A DNA stretch of 64,000 nt, taken from positions 130,278,337 to 130,342,336 of the forward strand of contig NW_026947485.1 of the NCBI RefSeq assembly GCF_034190915.1, given 5' to 3'. The position numbers were made by a program, and so were the translations under genes. This DNA comes from Cavia porcellus. Taxonomy: Eukaryota > Chordata > Mammalia > Rodentia > Caviidae. Positions 24,925-38,354 of this stretch are shown piece by piece. The notes under the pieces were generated by a model. The model saw only the letters and a program-made list of their open reading frames with translations, ran no database searches and had not been told where the DNA came from. The stretch's first letter is position 1; the number at the start of each line of letters is the position of its first letter.

Positions 24925-25130
24925 GACCATAATGTTAAGCAAAATAAATCAGACATAAAGTTCAAATATCACATCGTTTCTTAAATGGGAAACCCAAAAT
25001 ATAAATCTACAGCCAAATAAAAGATAAATAATAGGAAGTAGGAAGATCTGTTCTCAAATAAGACAATGAAGAGACGGAGGGAGGGAAGAGTAGGGAAGGA
25101 AGGAAGAAACCCTGCATCTTACTCAAAGAT
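24925..25130 (+). mobile_element. L1 3' end fragment
   Basis: 'atgttaagcaaaataaatcagacataaag' and 'ttcttaaatgggaaaccc' match the L1 3' region. It is followed by a purine-rich GGAGGGA/GGAAGGAA stretch of the kind found in rodent L1 3' UTRs. Confidence 0.5.
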
Positions 25131-25134
25131 TTAA

Positions 25135-26420
25135 CAACTAATGAAGTACTCTGTGCTTTCAGATCATCTACAAATTATGTCTTTCAATACTTAATCTCAA
25201 ATAAAATCAACACTGACTCTCTCCTGTGTAACCATTCTGTTAAGCCACAGGGAGCTATGATAAAATGTGAGCACAGATATTATGCTCAAGATGCTCAAAA
25301 TAAAATATTAAAAAACAAAGTAATAGTCAAAACTTAATAAGAAGTCAAATCAACAAAAACACAGGTTGAAATACATAGTATGTAGTAATTGCGAGGACAG
25401 TTATCTGCACAGACTCTACAGACACAAGACATGGCCACAAAGGTCTGAGAGCCACCGTTCCATTCCCAACTAACAAGGTTGGCAGGAGATCACATGTGTT
25501 AGATGCTTACTACTTAGAGATCTTTCAAAGGCAAAGCATCTCCCCACTGTAAACTCCTCAAGAGCAATAACGCATCTTATTAATATTTGAATCCCAACAC
25601 TAGCTCAGTGCCTCAGACACAGCCAGCCTTTCTGGTAAGTGATGAAGAGGTTAAAGACAAATGGAATAGCCCCTGAAATTTTAAGATATGAGAATTTCTA
25701 AATATCAAAGAGTGCATATGACTTGGATAATTTAAAGAACATAGTAATGGGCATACTTAGAATTTATTCTTCAATTTTCTGACCATATAATAGGCTTGGA
25801 AAAGACTGAGACCCAAAAAAGTTTTCTATTCAGAATAGAGAGGCTGAGTGGTACCACAAAGCCAGGTGACCCCATTACCTATCTCACTGCTCAGTGTATC
25901 TCCCCCATTTCAGTACTCGGTACACCAAACCAGCAAAAGCTCCATCCCAGACTAGCATGATCTTGGAGCACTGCTGCCTAAAAAGCATCAGGTATTCTTA
26001 AATACAGGGCAAAATTTGCCCTTTCTGGTACTCCTCTGTTGCAAAAATCCACACCAAGTTCCACCAAGTGGCACTCCCGTGAGGTGAATCCTAGTTTGAA
26101 TCATCTTCCTCATTTGCTTTCTCTGATTTATTCTTTGATATTTCTTTAAAAAAAAAAAAAGGAAAAACGAGGAAAGGGGAAAGGGAAAATAAAAAAAAAA
26201 TAGTAAGAAAAATAAATGAGAGTTTCATTTCTGGCAAATATTGCCCTAAAGCAGTGCTAGGAGAAAGTAAGATTATCCCCCTTCCCCTAGCAGTTGAGCA
26301 TGACACAGTGCCTGTGCTGATCCATGCTTATCTGCTGGCAAGTCCAGTCTTTCTCTTATCTTATCCATCTCTGCCCCCTTTTGCTCCATGTCCAGTGGAT
26401 GGGAGGAAGAAATCGGAGTA
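25135..26420. other. Intron sequence; nothing recognised except A-rich tracts
   Basis: A/T-rich unique-looking DNA. A12 and A9 runs and a purine-rich tract lie at about 26,149-26,205. Confidence 0.4.
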
Positions 26421-26424
26421 TCTG

Positions 26425-26820
26425 TGTCTTGGTTTCTTTTTTCTCATTGATGAGACAAAATATCCAAAGCCCAAAATGAAGGAAGGAAAGGTTTATTTAG
26501 CTTGCAGTTTGTGGAGATTTCAGTCCATAATCAGCTGGCTCCAAGGCAGCGTGGCATAGCACCAGAGCAACACTTTAAGGTAGCAGCCAGCAAAAGCAGC
26601 CAAAGCAAAAGGGGATGAACAAGCCGCTTCTCCTCCTTTATATTGCATGTAGGCTACCCCTACACCCCTCTTCCTGCCTGGGCAGATATAACACTCACAA
26701 AATCTCTGTGCCCTCCTCTTGCACAGAATGAGGATATTTACAAAGTAAAGATCTTGGCTCCCTGCTGAGTTAAACTTCTAAATTTTTCAAGTTGACACAC
26801 AGTATCAACCATAACAATCT
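26425..26820 (-). mobile_element. MaLR LTR (minus)
   Basis: 'attgatgagacaaaatatcc', 'ggtttatttagcttgcagtttgtggagatttcagtcc' and the terminal 'caaccataacaat' show an antisense MaLR LTR. Confidence 0.6.
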
Positions 26821-26824
26821 GTTA

Positions 26825-29469
26825 CCCACCATACTGGGTGATGCTAATGGCTCGGCTCCTACCTTGTATCCTCTATCTCTCCAACCTAGGGGTGGTAGTC
26901 ACTTCCCACTGTTACCAAACTCTGGATTTTCTTATTAAAAAAAGTCCTTCTAGCCTTCTCAATTCTTCCACATTCATCCAGGCATACCCAACTCACAGCC
27001 TGCAGTTGGACATTCCTGTGTTATAATAAAAATTAAACAAAGTTCTGTTATAAACACAAGTTATGTCATATATTCCATATTATCTGAAGACAGTTCCTCT
27101 TCATTCAGTGTGTCCCATGCAATCCAAGTACATCCATCTTTCACATTATATTCCCTTTGCTTTAAATATTCAGAGTTGTTTATGCTTTTCTGAGTAGGCC
27201 CTGACTTACACATCTTTTCATCAATACAGCTAAATCAAAATAAAAGAGACCCGCACACCATGAACTGTAATAGTGACCACATTCTTTCTTTAGTAACATA
27301 ATAAATAAATAAGTTCTTGAAAATAGTTTTTTTCCAAACAGATTTTCACAAAAATCATTGTGACCACTATGGGTATGCAAATTTATTTTGGCAGCTAATA
27401 TTGTTTTCTAATTTAACAATCATGCATCTAATTAATGTATTAAAACTACATCTTTACTAGATTGCAAGTATTTTATATGCAAGTTAATGTATTTAATTCA
27501 GGAAAGAAACCAGAGTTGCATTATCCAAGAGGAGCTGATGGCTTAAAGATCCTTCAAGATCTTCCAGAAGTGGGGAAAAGCTAAAATGTGTTTTATTTTC
27601 TATCCCTCATCACTGCTTACTCAAATTCAGCATAGCTAGAGAGAGAAGTAGGATTTTTTATGATACCAAAGGAATAATTAGGATTTACTAATTGATACTT
27701 CAGAATTATGAGTGTTACAGTCATTTATTCAATTCATTTCATTTCTTGATGGATCCTCATTACAGACCAGCACTTTCCCACAGCAGTGAATCAAAATCCA
27801 GTTCCTTGAGGAGAAAAAGTATCCAGAGAGATGAGTAATCAAATGATCTATTATAACACTTCACTTGGAAAGAGAGCAACAAAGCAAAGGTAAATAAATG
27901 AGACAGGCAGACCTGGGGCTCTCACTGACTCCAGAAGTCTGGGAATAGCTTCTTTAAGGCCAGGCTGATACATGGCAAATGAGCAGACATTAGCTAAATG
28001 GCCCTAAGTTAAAAAAAAAATTTGAACATTAGGCGAATTATGATCAACAAAAATCTGCACAGCCCATTAGTAGGACTTAGGTAGAGAAAGCAAGTGAAGC
28101 AGTGAATTGGAGTTTAAAACCATGTAGGGTGTGTTAGGTCATTATTTCTCTGTTGACTTTACAACAGCACCTCCTTCATTATATTTTCTAAGGAGAACAA
28201 CATTGTTTTGCTCCTCCATATTGTTTGTATACTGATTTCCACTCATGGCATAGAACTTTAGGGAGGTAAAAGCATTTTTCGCAAAGCTGTACTTAAAATT
28301 TTTGAAAATAAAATCAGAGAAACAATCAAGAATTGTTCATCTGTGAACAATATTGAATAGTGCACAGGTGGGAATAGATGAGGTCCTAAGTAGGAATAGC
28401 TATTGTGGGATAAGAAACAACCACATTCTTAAATCATTTAAACACAGAAGTCTCAAAACATCTTAACTTACAATTTTTTTCAGTTTAGTGCAAGAGTAAT
28501 ACACATTCAGTAGAAAGCATACTTTGAGTTCAGAATTGTGATGCTTTTCCCTGAGCTGGTGACTGGAGTATGATGCTCCTCCTGACGCCAAGTCACAGTG
28601 CCTACTTAACCACCGAGCAACAAGGAGATGGTTTATAATCCACAGTGCACCTTGGTGCTAAGCTAGGATGAGCAAGAGGTTAGTGTATTAAATGCCCGTT
28701 TTGACTCATGATACTTTCAATTTATATAGGATGCATTATCAGGCCACAACTCTATCCTATGCTGAGGAGAACCTGCCCTGGTAAAGATATTTAATGACAC
28801 TGTGGTTTGACTGTAGATTTCCATCTTCACATTAGACTCTTCAAATTCTCCTAAGAACAGATGATGGTGAGTCTCTGGCTGATTCCTTGTGTATGTGATG
28901 ATAGCTGTGGCTCATAGGAGCATAATGATTACTAAAAATACAGCCTGAAGAGATGAGTAAAATTAACAAGCACTGCTTCACTTTACTTTTTAAAAATAAA
29001 TAGAATGCTTTAAGATACTTGCTACTTCTGTGTTTTTCTAATTTACAAGACATACAACTCATAACATAGAACTTGAAACAGGAATGCATTTCGAAAAGCC
29101 TAAAATCTATGAGTCTTTGATAAAGGAACTTAATATAACTGTTTACATTTTGAGTTTTTCTTCGCTTTTCAAGGGACTGACATTTATTGATTGTATGTTC
29201 ATATAATACATATCACAGTTTGTCCAATTTTATGTTTTTTTTATTTCAAACTTTAATGAACACTGTTTTGTTCTATGATATTAAAAATGTTCCCCAATAG
29301 CACTGAGTATACTTGTGCCAAGATCTTGGGTTATAATTCCATTAAAAGGAACCAGGGACCCATAGCTAAAGGTTATTTCTAGGACTAGGAAAAGAAATAT
29401 ATAGATGAACAGGAATAATAAAGTAAGGAATTGCTCAAGAATACATACACACACACAAAGGGAAATATA
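26825..29469. other. Intron sequence; no gene or clear repeat
   Basis: A+T-rich, apparently unique sequence. A faint L2/MIR-like string occurs at 27,720-27,830. No ORF above 82 codons. Confidence 0.4.
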
Positions 29470-29939
29470 TCAAAGGGACCCAAAGGCCAAAGCATTCTCA
29501 ATGATCAAAGCTGGAATAATTTGAGCAAAGAAATATACACAGTAGTACTAGGTTATAACTCAAAGCATAAAACAAGTAACCATGAGTCCACACTGCTATA
29601 AATATGCATGACTGAGTATATAAATGAGACTAATCTGTGCTGAATTCCAAATAATTTAGGTAAATATTTCATTCTCAAAGCGGCGGAACCTAACTTCCCA
29701 TTCCACACGTGTAAACTGCATGTAGTGCCTTCCTTCCCAAGACCAAAGTGTTGAATAAAAGCAGGACAGGGTTGGCAAGAGGGGGCAATGGGATCAATCC
29801 ATAGAGGAGAAAGCAGGTAGACAGGACCTTGGCAAATCACCAAATTCAGCAGGCACAGTGAGGAGTCATGCGGATAAAATGTGCCTGCTATCATGTGGGT
29901 GTTCAGCTACATCTTCCAAAAGCCACTGTATGAAGTATT

Positions 29940-30245
29940 GGGTGGTGTGGATCATTAGGGAGGAAGGACTCCTGGGACATCCTTAGGTCATCAGGAAGGT
30001 GCTGTGGAAGACACTGTGATCCTGGCCCCTTCTCTTACTTTGTTTTCTGAGTCATAAATTAAACAGCTTGCTCTACCCTATGTTTCCACTGAGATGTGCT
30101 ACCCTTGACAGAGACCCAGAGTTATGTGCAGCACAATCTGGTATTGGAACCTCCAGAATCATGAGCCCAAATAAACCTTTTCTCTTTGTAAGTTAATCAT
30201 TTGGGGCATTTTGTTATAGTAGTACAAAACTAACTAATATACTAT
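29940..30245 (+). mobile_element. MaLR LTR (partial)
   Basis: Ends 'atgagcccaaataaaccttttctctttgtaagtt...ttttgttatagtagtacaaaactaactaatat', the canonical MaLR 3' end. It is inserted into the older L1M remnant. Confidence 0.65.
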
Positions 30246-30598
30246 CCTACATACAATTTTACAAAAAAAGGGCACCTTGCCTTTATGGATTTCTTCCCTC
30301 TAAAACCCATTAACTCCAGGGTTTTTTTTATGAGAAAAAAAAGTCACACAAATCCCAGTTAAGAAACATTCTATAAAATCTTTGACTTGTACTCTTCAAA
30401 TCTATCAAAATCATCACGAACAAGAGAAGTCTGAGAAATTATCACAGCCAAGGGGAGCTCAAGCAGTCATGAATAAACATTATGTAGTATCCTAGACAGG
30501 ATCTTGGAGTAGAAAAAGGATTTTAGATAAAACTAAGGAGACATGAATAAATTATGGGATTTTACTCAATAATACTGAACCCATATTGGCTTATTAAA

Positions 30599-31020
30599 TG
30601 TAAGAGGCACGGAATTGTCCCCAGACAGGGTCTGAGCAGGTTCCCCTATCAACTCACCCTCTAGAGCAGATTTATCAACTTTCCTTACAACGAAGCATTT
30701 CAGGATGCTCAGTGAGAGGCACAAGCAGTTTATTAGGCAGAATTAGAAAGTACAAGAAAGCAGGGGACTTCAGCTTGAGGCAAGGCCAGCCTCCATGGAT
30801 TAGCTGAGGTGGGCCAAGGTCCCTGGACCACTATCTCAGGACAGCTATTGTATTGCAAGACAGCGCCAGGCTAAGTCCTTACTACTGGAGGGGGCAATGT
30901 GATCTTCCTGAGGTCCCTGTGCCAACCTGGGGGTGGTCTCAGCCTCTGTGGAGGATCTGTTGAACTCAAGGGGACAGTGGGTTTAGGGCAATGACTCATG
31001 ACTGCGGGGCATAGTGAACA
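30599..31020 (-). mobile_element. Solo LTR, ERV1-like (minus strand)
   Basis: Read on the minus strand, the 422 bp start TGTTCACTATG and end CTCTTACA (TG...CA). An AATAAA polyadenylation signal ('ctgcctaataaactgcttgtgcctctcact') lies about 120 bp before the end. C/T-rich sequence and R/U5-like spacing fit a gammaretrovirus-type LTR. No matching 4-6 bp target duplication was seen, so the outer ends may be slightly misplaced, and the family is not named. Confidence 0.55.
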
Positions 31021-31399
31021 TTCCTATAAACCTCTTATTTTGGTGTCCTGGGTCCGAAAGGGAATGGAATAGATGATGAAAATTCAAAGCTAGTCAGCCT
31101 TCTTCTGCCCACTTTTAGGCAAACACTCTCTAAATTATTAACATGCCTAAATAGGGCAATGAATGAGGATCTGAACCAATATTTTAAGGTTAAAAAAAAG
31201 GTCATGCTTTGTTCTGCTCATAATTACCTTGCAGGCCCAAATAAAGAGTCATTGTTTTTGTTTTAATGAAAATTGTTTATAAGCCCCTGATGTCTGCCAA
31301 AGAAACAACAAATCCACTTTGAATAACAGTTAAGAGCCCTATAGTGAGTTTGTCCTGTGTCCCCGATGAGGTCAATGTGGCAATGTAGTAAGAGAAGCT

Positions 31400-31612
31400 A
31401 GCAGTGCATAGTGTCATCCCAGCACCACAGGAGGATGAGACAGGAGGGTCACAACTTCACACCAGCCTAGGCAACACAATAGCTTAGCGAGATCCCCTAT
31501 CAAAACTTAAAAATTAAAATAATAAATAAAAGGCAGGAGATGTAGTTCAGTATGAAAGCCCTGGGTGTCATACCCAGTACCAAAAAATAGTAACAATAAT
31601 AATAATAATAAA
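31400..31612 (+). mobile_element. B1-ID composite SINE with (AAT)n tail
   Basis: 'gtcatcccagcaccacaggaggatgagacaggagggtcac' (B1) then 'ggcaggagatgtagttcagtatgaaagccctgg' (ID), ending in an (AAT)n microsatellite at 31,590-31,612. It is inserted in the old L1M remnant. Confidence 0.8.
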
Positions 31613-31709
31613 AACTGGGATCAGAATAGATTGGAATGGAAACTCTCTGCACTACATAAAAACTGCAAGTTTTTTGTTTATGTAAAGCTATCCTAAAAAA
31701 TAACAAAAG

Positions 31710-34655
31710 TGCACAGGAAAATATTTTGAAAACATTTTAAATTGCCATGGAATAACTCAGAAAGTATATTTATGGTACTTAAGCGCTACATTAGTGTTGG
31801 AAATTTGAGTCACTTACAACTTTTCCATTAAAAAGTAACAGCGATGAACAACTGTCCTGAAATATTTTGGTTCACTTTCTCAAGTACGTCCTTAGTGTAG
31901 AGTCGTAGGAATACATTCTACTTTTCAAAAATGTTAAATTAATATGTTTACCTACAATAGCTAATCCAAAGTAGCTAAAGTCCCATTAGAACACAAAAGT
32001 TTTCTGAGGTAAATTCTATTGGTAAGGGGAACAACTAGAAAATATTTTCCAGAAAATATATCCAGTAATAATTAATAGTAAAGATAATATCCAGAATGTG
32101 CATTCATCCTGCTTGCCCAGTCCACTGACTCACACATTCATTCAATAAACAGCATTACCTGTTATACACCAAGCAAATGCGCTGCTAGGGATGTCTTTAA
32201 GTTTCTTGGATTCCTTGTATCCTGGCGGACAATAAGAGAATTCCAACTACTGTCTCAATTTGCAGAATTCTTACACTTGATAGTTTAAAAACCACTTCCT
32301 GTTCTTTGCAATGAGATAATATATGAATAGCAAGTGCAAAGTGCTTTAATAATAATTTCCTATAGCACTTGAATCTACAGGGCACAACATGATTTTTAAG
32401 CTGGAAAAAAAGAGTGCTCTTACATTAGCATTTGATGATTTTTTTAAAATGCTTACAAAACTATACATTTTTCTATAATGAATGATTTTTTTCAACGTTT
32501 GCAAACTTCATTGTCCTCTGGTGCCACCTATCGCTCATCTTCTCTGGAACATCTGTGTTTTTCTTCCCATTAGTGTTATTTTAAGCCTGGGCGTAACCTT
32601 ACCAGCAAAACTTCCCTTGATTGTCCATCTGTCACCAAAATTGTTGCCACTGTTCCCATGACATCTGATTGTTTCTTCCTAAATTTGCAGATCACTTTTA
32701 AAAAACAGTTTCACAATGCTGTCAGCCAGACAGTTCCTTGCAAATGTCCTCTGCAATGGAGAATAGTGTACTAGACAAGGGTAGATGCTCCAGGTGATTG
32801 ATCCAAGAAACAACGTGAGGAAGCAACACTCCACACTCCACAGAGGAAGAAAGAGGCCCCAGTGTAATGCAGCATCAGCTGAGGCCTCGGCCCATCCTGC
32901 ATCGTGTTCTGGAGCTCAGACTGCTATGTGTCCCCTCATTAACCAGTTATTGGCTCTTGAAGGGACATAGCATTGGGAAGGCAATTTCCTGTGACCCAGG
33001 TAATGCCCAGCAGAGACACCTCTGTAACCCCATGACAGTCCAGGTGCCCTTAGCCAGATGATGGTCATGTCCTGAGCAACAGGGTCTGGGCAGAGCACCC
33101 AAGTATCCACTATGAGTCACTCCTCACTAGGCTTTTGTCTATACCTTTACCTTCACAAGTCCATTTTAAATGAAGGGGCTCTAACACTTTAAAATATTCA
33201 CAGATATGTATTTTTTTAAATCATGAGTGATGTGTGAGAGTACATAATTTATTTCAGATGTGAAATCTTTAAGTAAAGTAAGCATCTCCTACTCAGCTCC
33301 AAGCACAGTGCCTCCTATAGGATGGGCACTTTGCAAATACCTTAACAAGACACCCAAGCATCATCATTCAAAGCAACGCACCCACTTTTAGGAAGTAAAA
33401 GGAAATGAGACATAAAAATAATATTAAGGTACCAAGAATTCAAGGAAGTTTTAATCAGTTCTCATCATGAAATCTGAGAGGGATTATGTTGGTCACTATG
33501 TGCTTGGAAAGATTAAAAACCAATTCAGAACATCTATGTTTGAGAAATCAATTATCTCCATATAACCTTGAAAAATAAAGTTCACCTAAATATAGTTGTA
33601 GTATTGTGGCAAATTTAAGAGTAAAATAGTTGCTTACCTCAAAAACTTACAAATTTTGAAAACTATGATTAGCTCTTTGAGGCAATTATTTGAATAAAAT
33701 TAAATAGAAAGCTATTCAATTAATATAAAGAATTAAGTATGAAAGTCTTGTATGTCACACTATATAATCCATTCCTAATTATTCTCCCTAATAATTTAAA
33801 ATTAAAATCTTTTCTCCATTCAGTAAAAAATCATATGTTAGTAGTCAATTTCATTTCACATTTATGAGATATTTGCTATATACAAGAAAGCAATTACAAG
33901 CAACTCCTTTCTTGATCTCTCACGTGAAGATGTGACAAAGAGAAATTGTGCAAGTGTAGGAAAGCTAAGCATTATGACAAAATTATCTATAAGTGCAGGC
34001 AATCCCTGGCTTCCTGAGGATCCAGAAGTGCATTAGAAAGCTGTCTGTTTGCTGGCCTCATTTGCCCAGAGAAGCAATGTCATGTGCAAGCACTGTTGGA
34101 GGCCACCATGAAGAAAGAGCCCTACCTGTGGAAGATGTCCAAAACCAAGCAACTCTGAGAGAAGGAAGGAAAGAAAGTGGGAGGAAAAAACAGAGATAGA
34201 GAGATCTGATGATACTGATTGGGACTCCATATCCATCTTCTTCTGGGGGGTTGGAGTATGAGCTTATATACCATCCTGTGAAGCCTAATTCAGTGAGTTC
34301 CTGTCACTTGCAAAGGAAGAGTCCTGAATGAGACATCCCTGATGTCCACTCCACCCATCTCATGAAGCACTTCCAATTCCTACCCACTTCCTTTCAAAGT
34401 CCCCATCTTTATGTTAGGAACTACGGTGTGCTTCTTTAGTCCAAGCCTGGAATGGCTGGCAGGACTTACAGAGCCAGCCCCTGTAGCAGGCCAGTCTGCT
34501 TGCTTATGGCACATTAAGCATATGTTCTGCAGCAGATGTTCATATTTCCATCCCAGCTCCTTTTCCTGGGCTACTGCCCCAAGCATGGAAGTAGGTTTTC
34601 AAACAAGGAGCTTGGCATTAGCTGACTGATTGTAGTTGACTGATTTTAAAGGAAG
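31710..34655. other. Intron sequence; mostly unique
   Basis: Apart from the L2/MIR-like piece at 32,130, no repeat family was recognised. A strongly A+T-rich stretch runs 33,540-33,900. No credible ORF. Confidence 0.4.
32130..32215 (+). repeat. L2/MIR-like fragment
   Basis: 'attcattcaataaacagcattacctgttatacaccaagcaaatgcgctgctaggga' has the 'ttcattcaa...aa.attta..gtg.ca' layout of ancient L2/MIR pieces. Short. Confidence 0.45.
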
Positions 34656-34659
34656 TTGT

Positions 34660-35068
34660 GTCAGTCAGCTCTTTGTTGCTATGGTAAACTACCTGACAGC
34701 AATCACTCTAAAAACAAAAGGGTTTACTTTGGCTCACAATTTCAGAAGTATCAGTCCATGGTCACTCGGATCTGTTGTTTCTGGGCCTGTGGCAAGGCAG
34801 AAGATAATGTTGGGGATAACATGGTGCAGTGAAATTGCTCATTTCATAGCAGGAAAGAAGCAAAGAGAAGGAGAGAAGAGGACCAATTAAGTTATGAATC
34901 CATTAAGCCCATTAAGTTATGAATCCATTAGTGAGCTAATTCAATGTGGTGAGATCTCTCATGATCCAACCGTCTTCCAAAGGTCTCATTTCTAATCATT
35001 GATGCCTTGGGGATCAAGCTTTGACACATGAGCTTTCAAGGGACCTTTTAGATCAAAACCATAATAGA
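34660..35068 (-). mobile_element. MaLR LTR (minus)
   Basis: 'gtcagtcagctctttgttgctatggtaaac', 'gggtttactttggctcacaatttcagaagtatcagtcc' and '...agggaccttttagatcaaaaccataatag' mark an antisense MaLR LTR. A 23-bp local duplication ('ttaagttatgaatccattaa') lies near 34,890-34,930. Confidence 0.65.
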
Positions 35069-35069
35069 A

Positions 35070-36238
35070 CTGTGCTTCCATTTGTCAAGGCCCAGAGCAC
35101 ACAAGTATAATCTATGTCCCACTGAATCAGCCACCTTTCAGGTTTAAAAACTGCCATCTATTATAAACAAAGCCCTTCCTTCTCAGACTGTGGATTTCTA
35201 TATTTCTGAGATGGCATAACGCTGTTAACAGGAAGTGAGCAGAAAAACCTGAAAGGACAAAGGACTACTCACTTACTACTAGTGCAAACCAGAATAACTG
35301 TCTCAACAGCTTCAGCAAATGAGGTGATTAAGTCTTTGTATTTATCTCCCAAGAAAAGGAATTTCTGTGATTTTATCTACTTAACTTTGGGATGTCTATG
35401 CTACCTGGTAGTGATGTTATTACACACACATATCATCTCCCCACTCGAGAGGGAAAAAAATATCAGGAGGACAAAAGCTTTGGGTCTCCTGAATCTACAA
35501 CACATTTTGGTTTCCCTAAGGGTGCAGCTGATGGTCAGCAAATACTGATACTATAGAAGACCACTAGAGAAAGCTTCCATTAGATACCAAGATCTCTGAT
35601 AAAGGAATCTTGCTTCTCAGTGGCTCAGACCCAAAGAGTCTCTACATAAAAATATATTGGAAGGACACAGAAGCATCTTCCAGGAACCATAATCCCATAT
35701 TAACAAGAAGCTCTGACTGTGACCAAATTAGCATTCCACTTATATACTGGGCCTTTAGTAAATCCTACTGACTCTACTGCCTTTTTATTTATGGACAAAC
35801 TACATTTCTTCTTTGGAGATCACTCTCTAGACCTTTCCTTCTAAAAATCTATGCACCCAGCAAGGTGCTAAGATAAAAGAATCTATAAAGTCATGACTGA
35901 AAATTCAGAAATGCAGGTAATGTTAATGGGAACATCTCATTTTCATAAAGACAGCCATCACTGTTTCTTCCTTTCATTCCACGGGTACTAAGTACTAACT
36001 GAAGCTTCTGTGATCAATGAGTTGGAAGCTGTGTTCTTCCTCCCTTGAAGGATAATGGACAATTTTGGCTTCATGCACACTGGCATTTTTTTATGGACAC
36101 AGTACCCCACAACTTTAATTTGTTTCTGAAAACTTTCCTATGATAACAGAATTACTGTTAATTCTAAATTTTTTGAAGGGCATAGTGTTCGTTTTGTCAT
36201 GACTCCAGTAAATGTTATACAAACAACCAACAAAATGA
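35070..36238. other. Intron sequence; nothing recognised
   Basis: Unique-looking A+T-rich sequence with only one ORF above 80 codons (88 codons, no similarity). Confidence 0.4.
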
Positions 36239-36430
36239 AGTTAGGCTTACACCTGTAATCCAGCTATTTGAGAGGCTGAGTCAAAAGGATTACAATTTGG
36301 AGGCCAGCCTGGGAACATTAGCAAACCTTGTCTCAAAATGAAATAAGAGCTAGGTGTATAACTTAGTGATAGAACACTTGCCCGGTATGCATATGTATGA
36401 GGCCATGGGTTTCATTTCAAGTATGGGGAA
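36239..36430 (+). mobile_element. B1-ID composite SINE
   Basis: 'gcttacacctgtaatccagctatttgagaggctga' (B1) and 'gagctaggtgtataacttagtgatagaacacttgcccgg' (ID-like). Confidence 0.75.
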
Positions 36431-37514
36431 GAAAATTCAACCAATTACATTGGTCGATTGTAGGAGATAAAGAAACTGTAAGTTCTTCATATCCTACTGG
36501 CTTGAGCATGGCTTCTGCCACTGATAATTTTTACTGCATGCTATTTTCCACTCCAGATGGCAGCTATGTTTGGGTGCTTAGGAGAATCAGGTTGTCTGAG
36601 TGATGGTGATCATAGTAGCTACCTGGGGAGCACAAAGCACAGCTTAGCAAACCTACTCAGGCACAGTCAGGACAATTTCTGAGCTCTGACATGACAGTGA
36701 AGGTAGAGAATGGAAATGCCATGTGCTGTCACCGTATAGCAGGTAGGCTGGCTTATGTTGACCTCAAAGGGTTGACTGATTAACAGTTTAGAACAGCTTC
36801 TGTGGGAATTTTTTACATTTCCTTCTCTTCTCTCTATAGTAAATGGTTTTACACACTTTCAGCTTTTCTTCTTACTTGAGAGCAACGCTAAAAATGTGTT
36901 CATAAATGTGAATATTGTCTACACATATAAATACAAAACTAAGATTTTATACTAATAAAATAAGAAAATATAACAAATCCATTCTCTTGCCTCATGCTAT
37001 AAACCCATTCAACAAGAAATCTTTTAGTTGCTCCACAGTCATATCAACAAACACAGGCTTTTAAATGTACACCTTTTGAAAGAATTCCTTTCCAAACTTC
37101 TTTATATTTTCTCCAGCCATAACTTCAGAAAACAAATTGGAAGCTCATGAAAAATAAATTGTCCATAATTTACAGCTGTAACATCTGGATCACTGAGCTT
37201 TATCTAATTTCCTTCTCTACCTAGGCTCTAAAATGTGCTGTCTTTGAGAATCTCTCCCCTGAGTGCTGATAACGGGACATTAGATTGCATTTTCTGCCTT
37301 CATTTACTTTCCAATAGCCCTCAATAAAAAAAGCAATTGGAAGAATAAAATGGTGTGTTTTTCCAGGGTGGGGGAGAAACAGATTCACCTGCTAGGTATT
37401 TCTGTTTCATATAGACATTTGAAAAATACTTTATCTTAATTGAGAAAAGGCAGCCTCAACCTATTTCTTTATTTCTTCACAAAATAGCTCTGTGAAGATG
37501 ATGTGGTCCTACAT

Positions 37515-37575
37515 ATAACAGACCCAGAGACAGACACAGAGACAGAGACAGAGACAGGGACAGAGACAGAGAGAT
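37515..37575 (+). repeat. (CAGAGA)n microsatellite
   Basis: About ten imperfect CAGAGA units. The minus-strand reading explains the Ser-Leu repeat in an overlapping short ORF, which is therefore not a gene. Confidence 0.9.
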
Positions 37576-37654
37576 CAAAGTTGTGACCTTTCCTGAAGAT
37601 AGTTCTCTTCTCCATGGCCAAGCATCTGGACTCTCAACATACTTCAAACTATTC

Positions 37655-38160
37655 AAGTTCAGTATCTCTGCAGAACTCCCAAGGGCTCTGCATAATCTGG
37701 TCCCTGCCAACAGTCCCAAACCCATCCCCACCCACATCCCTTCCGTCTTATTCACCAAACTCCAGCTGCCCGGGCAATCCTCCTCTAAGCACCGTCTGCT
37801 GTGGTTTCCTCTGTCTAGAACCATCTGCCACATTCCTTACCTCCCCACCTCCACCGAATCTAGCCAACTCCTCTTCATACTGTGCATATCATCCTGAAGG
37901 TCCCCTTTTCAGGAACACCTTCCCTGGTTTACAGTTCATCTTACAGTTCCTTCCTGTATTTCTCTGTCCTCTCAGCCAGTCATCACAATTGTGACTGGTA
38001 ATCATCTGTTGTGCTACTGTCAGATGTTAGAAAACTATCTTCTACCAAATCGTAAGCTGTATGTAAGCAGGGACTGATATGTCTTCTTTAACGGAGTATT
38101 AGAAAGATATATGGCTCTCAGAGGTAGACATTAAATAAATATTTGAGGAAAGGACAGAGG
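37655..38160 (+). repeat. L2 3' end
   Basis: 'ctgcataatctggtccctgcc', 'tccccttttcaggaacaccttccctgg', 'tcgtaagctgtatgtaagcagggactgatatgtc' and 'acattaaataaatatttgagg' read through the L2 3' end to its last bases. The ORFs of 104 and 126 codons here are L2 read-through. Confidence 0.75.
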
Positions 38161-38354
38161 AAAGCCGAGAAAGAAATGGCTAAATCATTGATACTGGATT
38201 GGAAGGAGACCTTCCAGCTATACACATATATGGGACTACTACATTCTATAGACCATTTTAACTGAATCTTTTCCCCAGTTCTAAGACATATGGAAAACAG
38301 GTGAAAATGCTCACTAGCACACCTAGTAGTTCTTCAGTACTGAAGGAAGCCATG

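Larger units (their letters stand above)
29470..31708 (+). mobile_element. Ancient L1M-type 3' end interrupted by three later insertions
   Basis: Pieces at about 29,470-29,935, 30,246-30,598 and 31,613-31,708 line up with one ancient L1 3' UTR ('gagtccacactgctataaata', 'tcacagccaaggggagctcaag', 'ggaaactctctgcactac', 'agctatcctaaaaaataaca'). A MaLR LTR (to 30,245), an ERV-like LTR (30,599-31,020) and a B1-ID SINE (about 31,400-31,612) sit between them. Confidence 0.6.
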
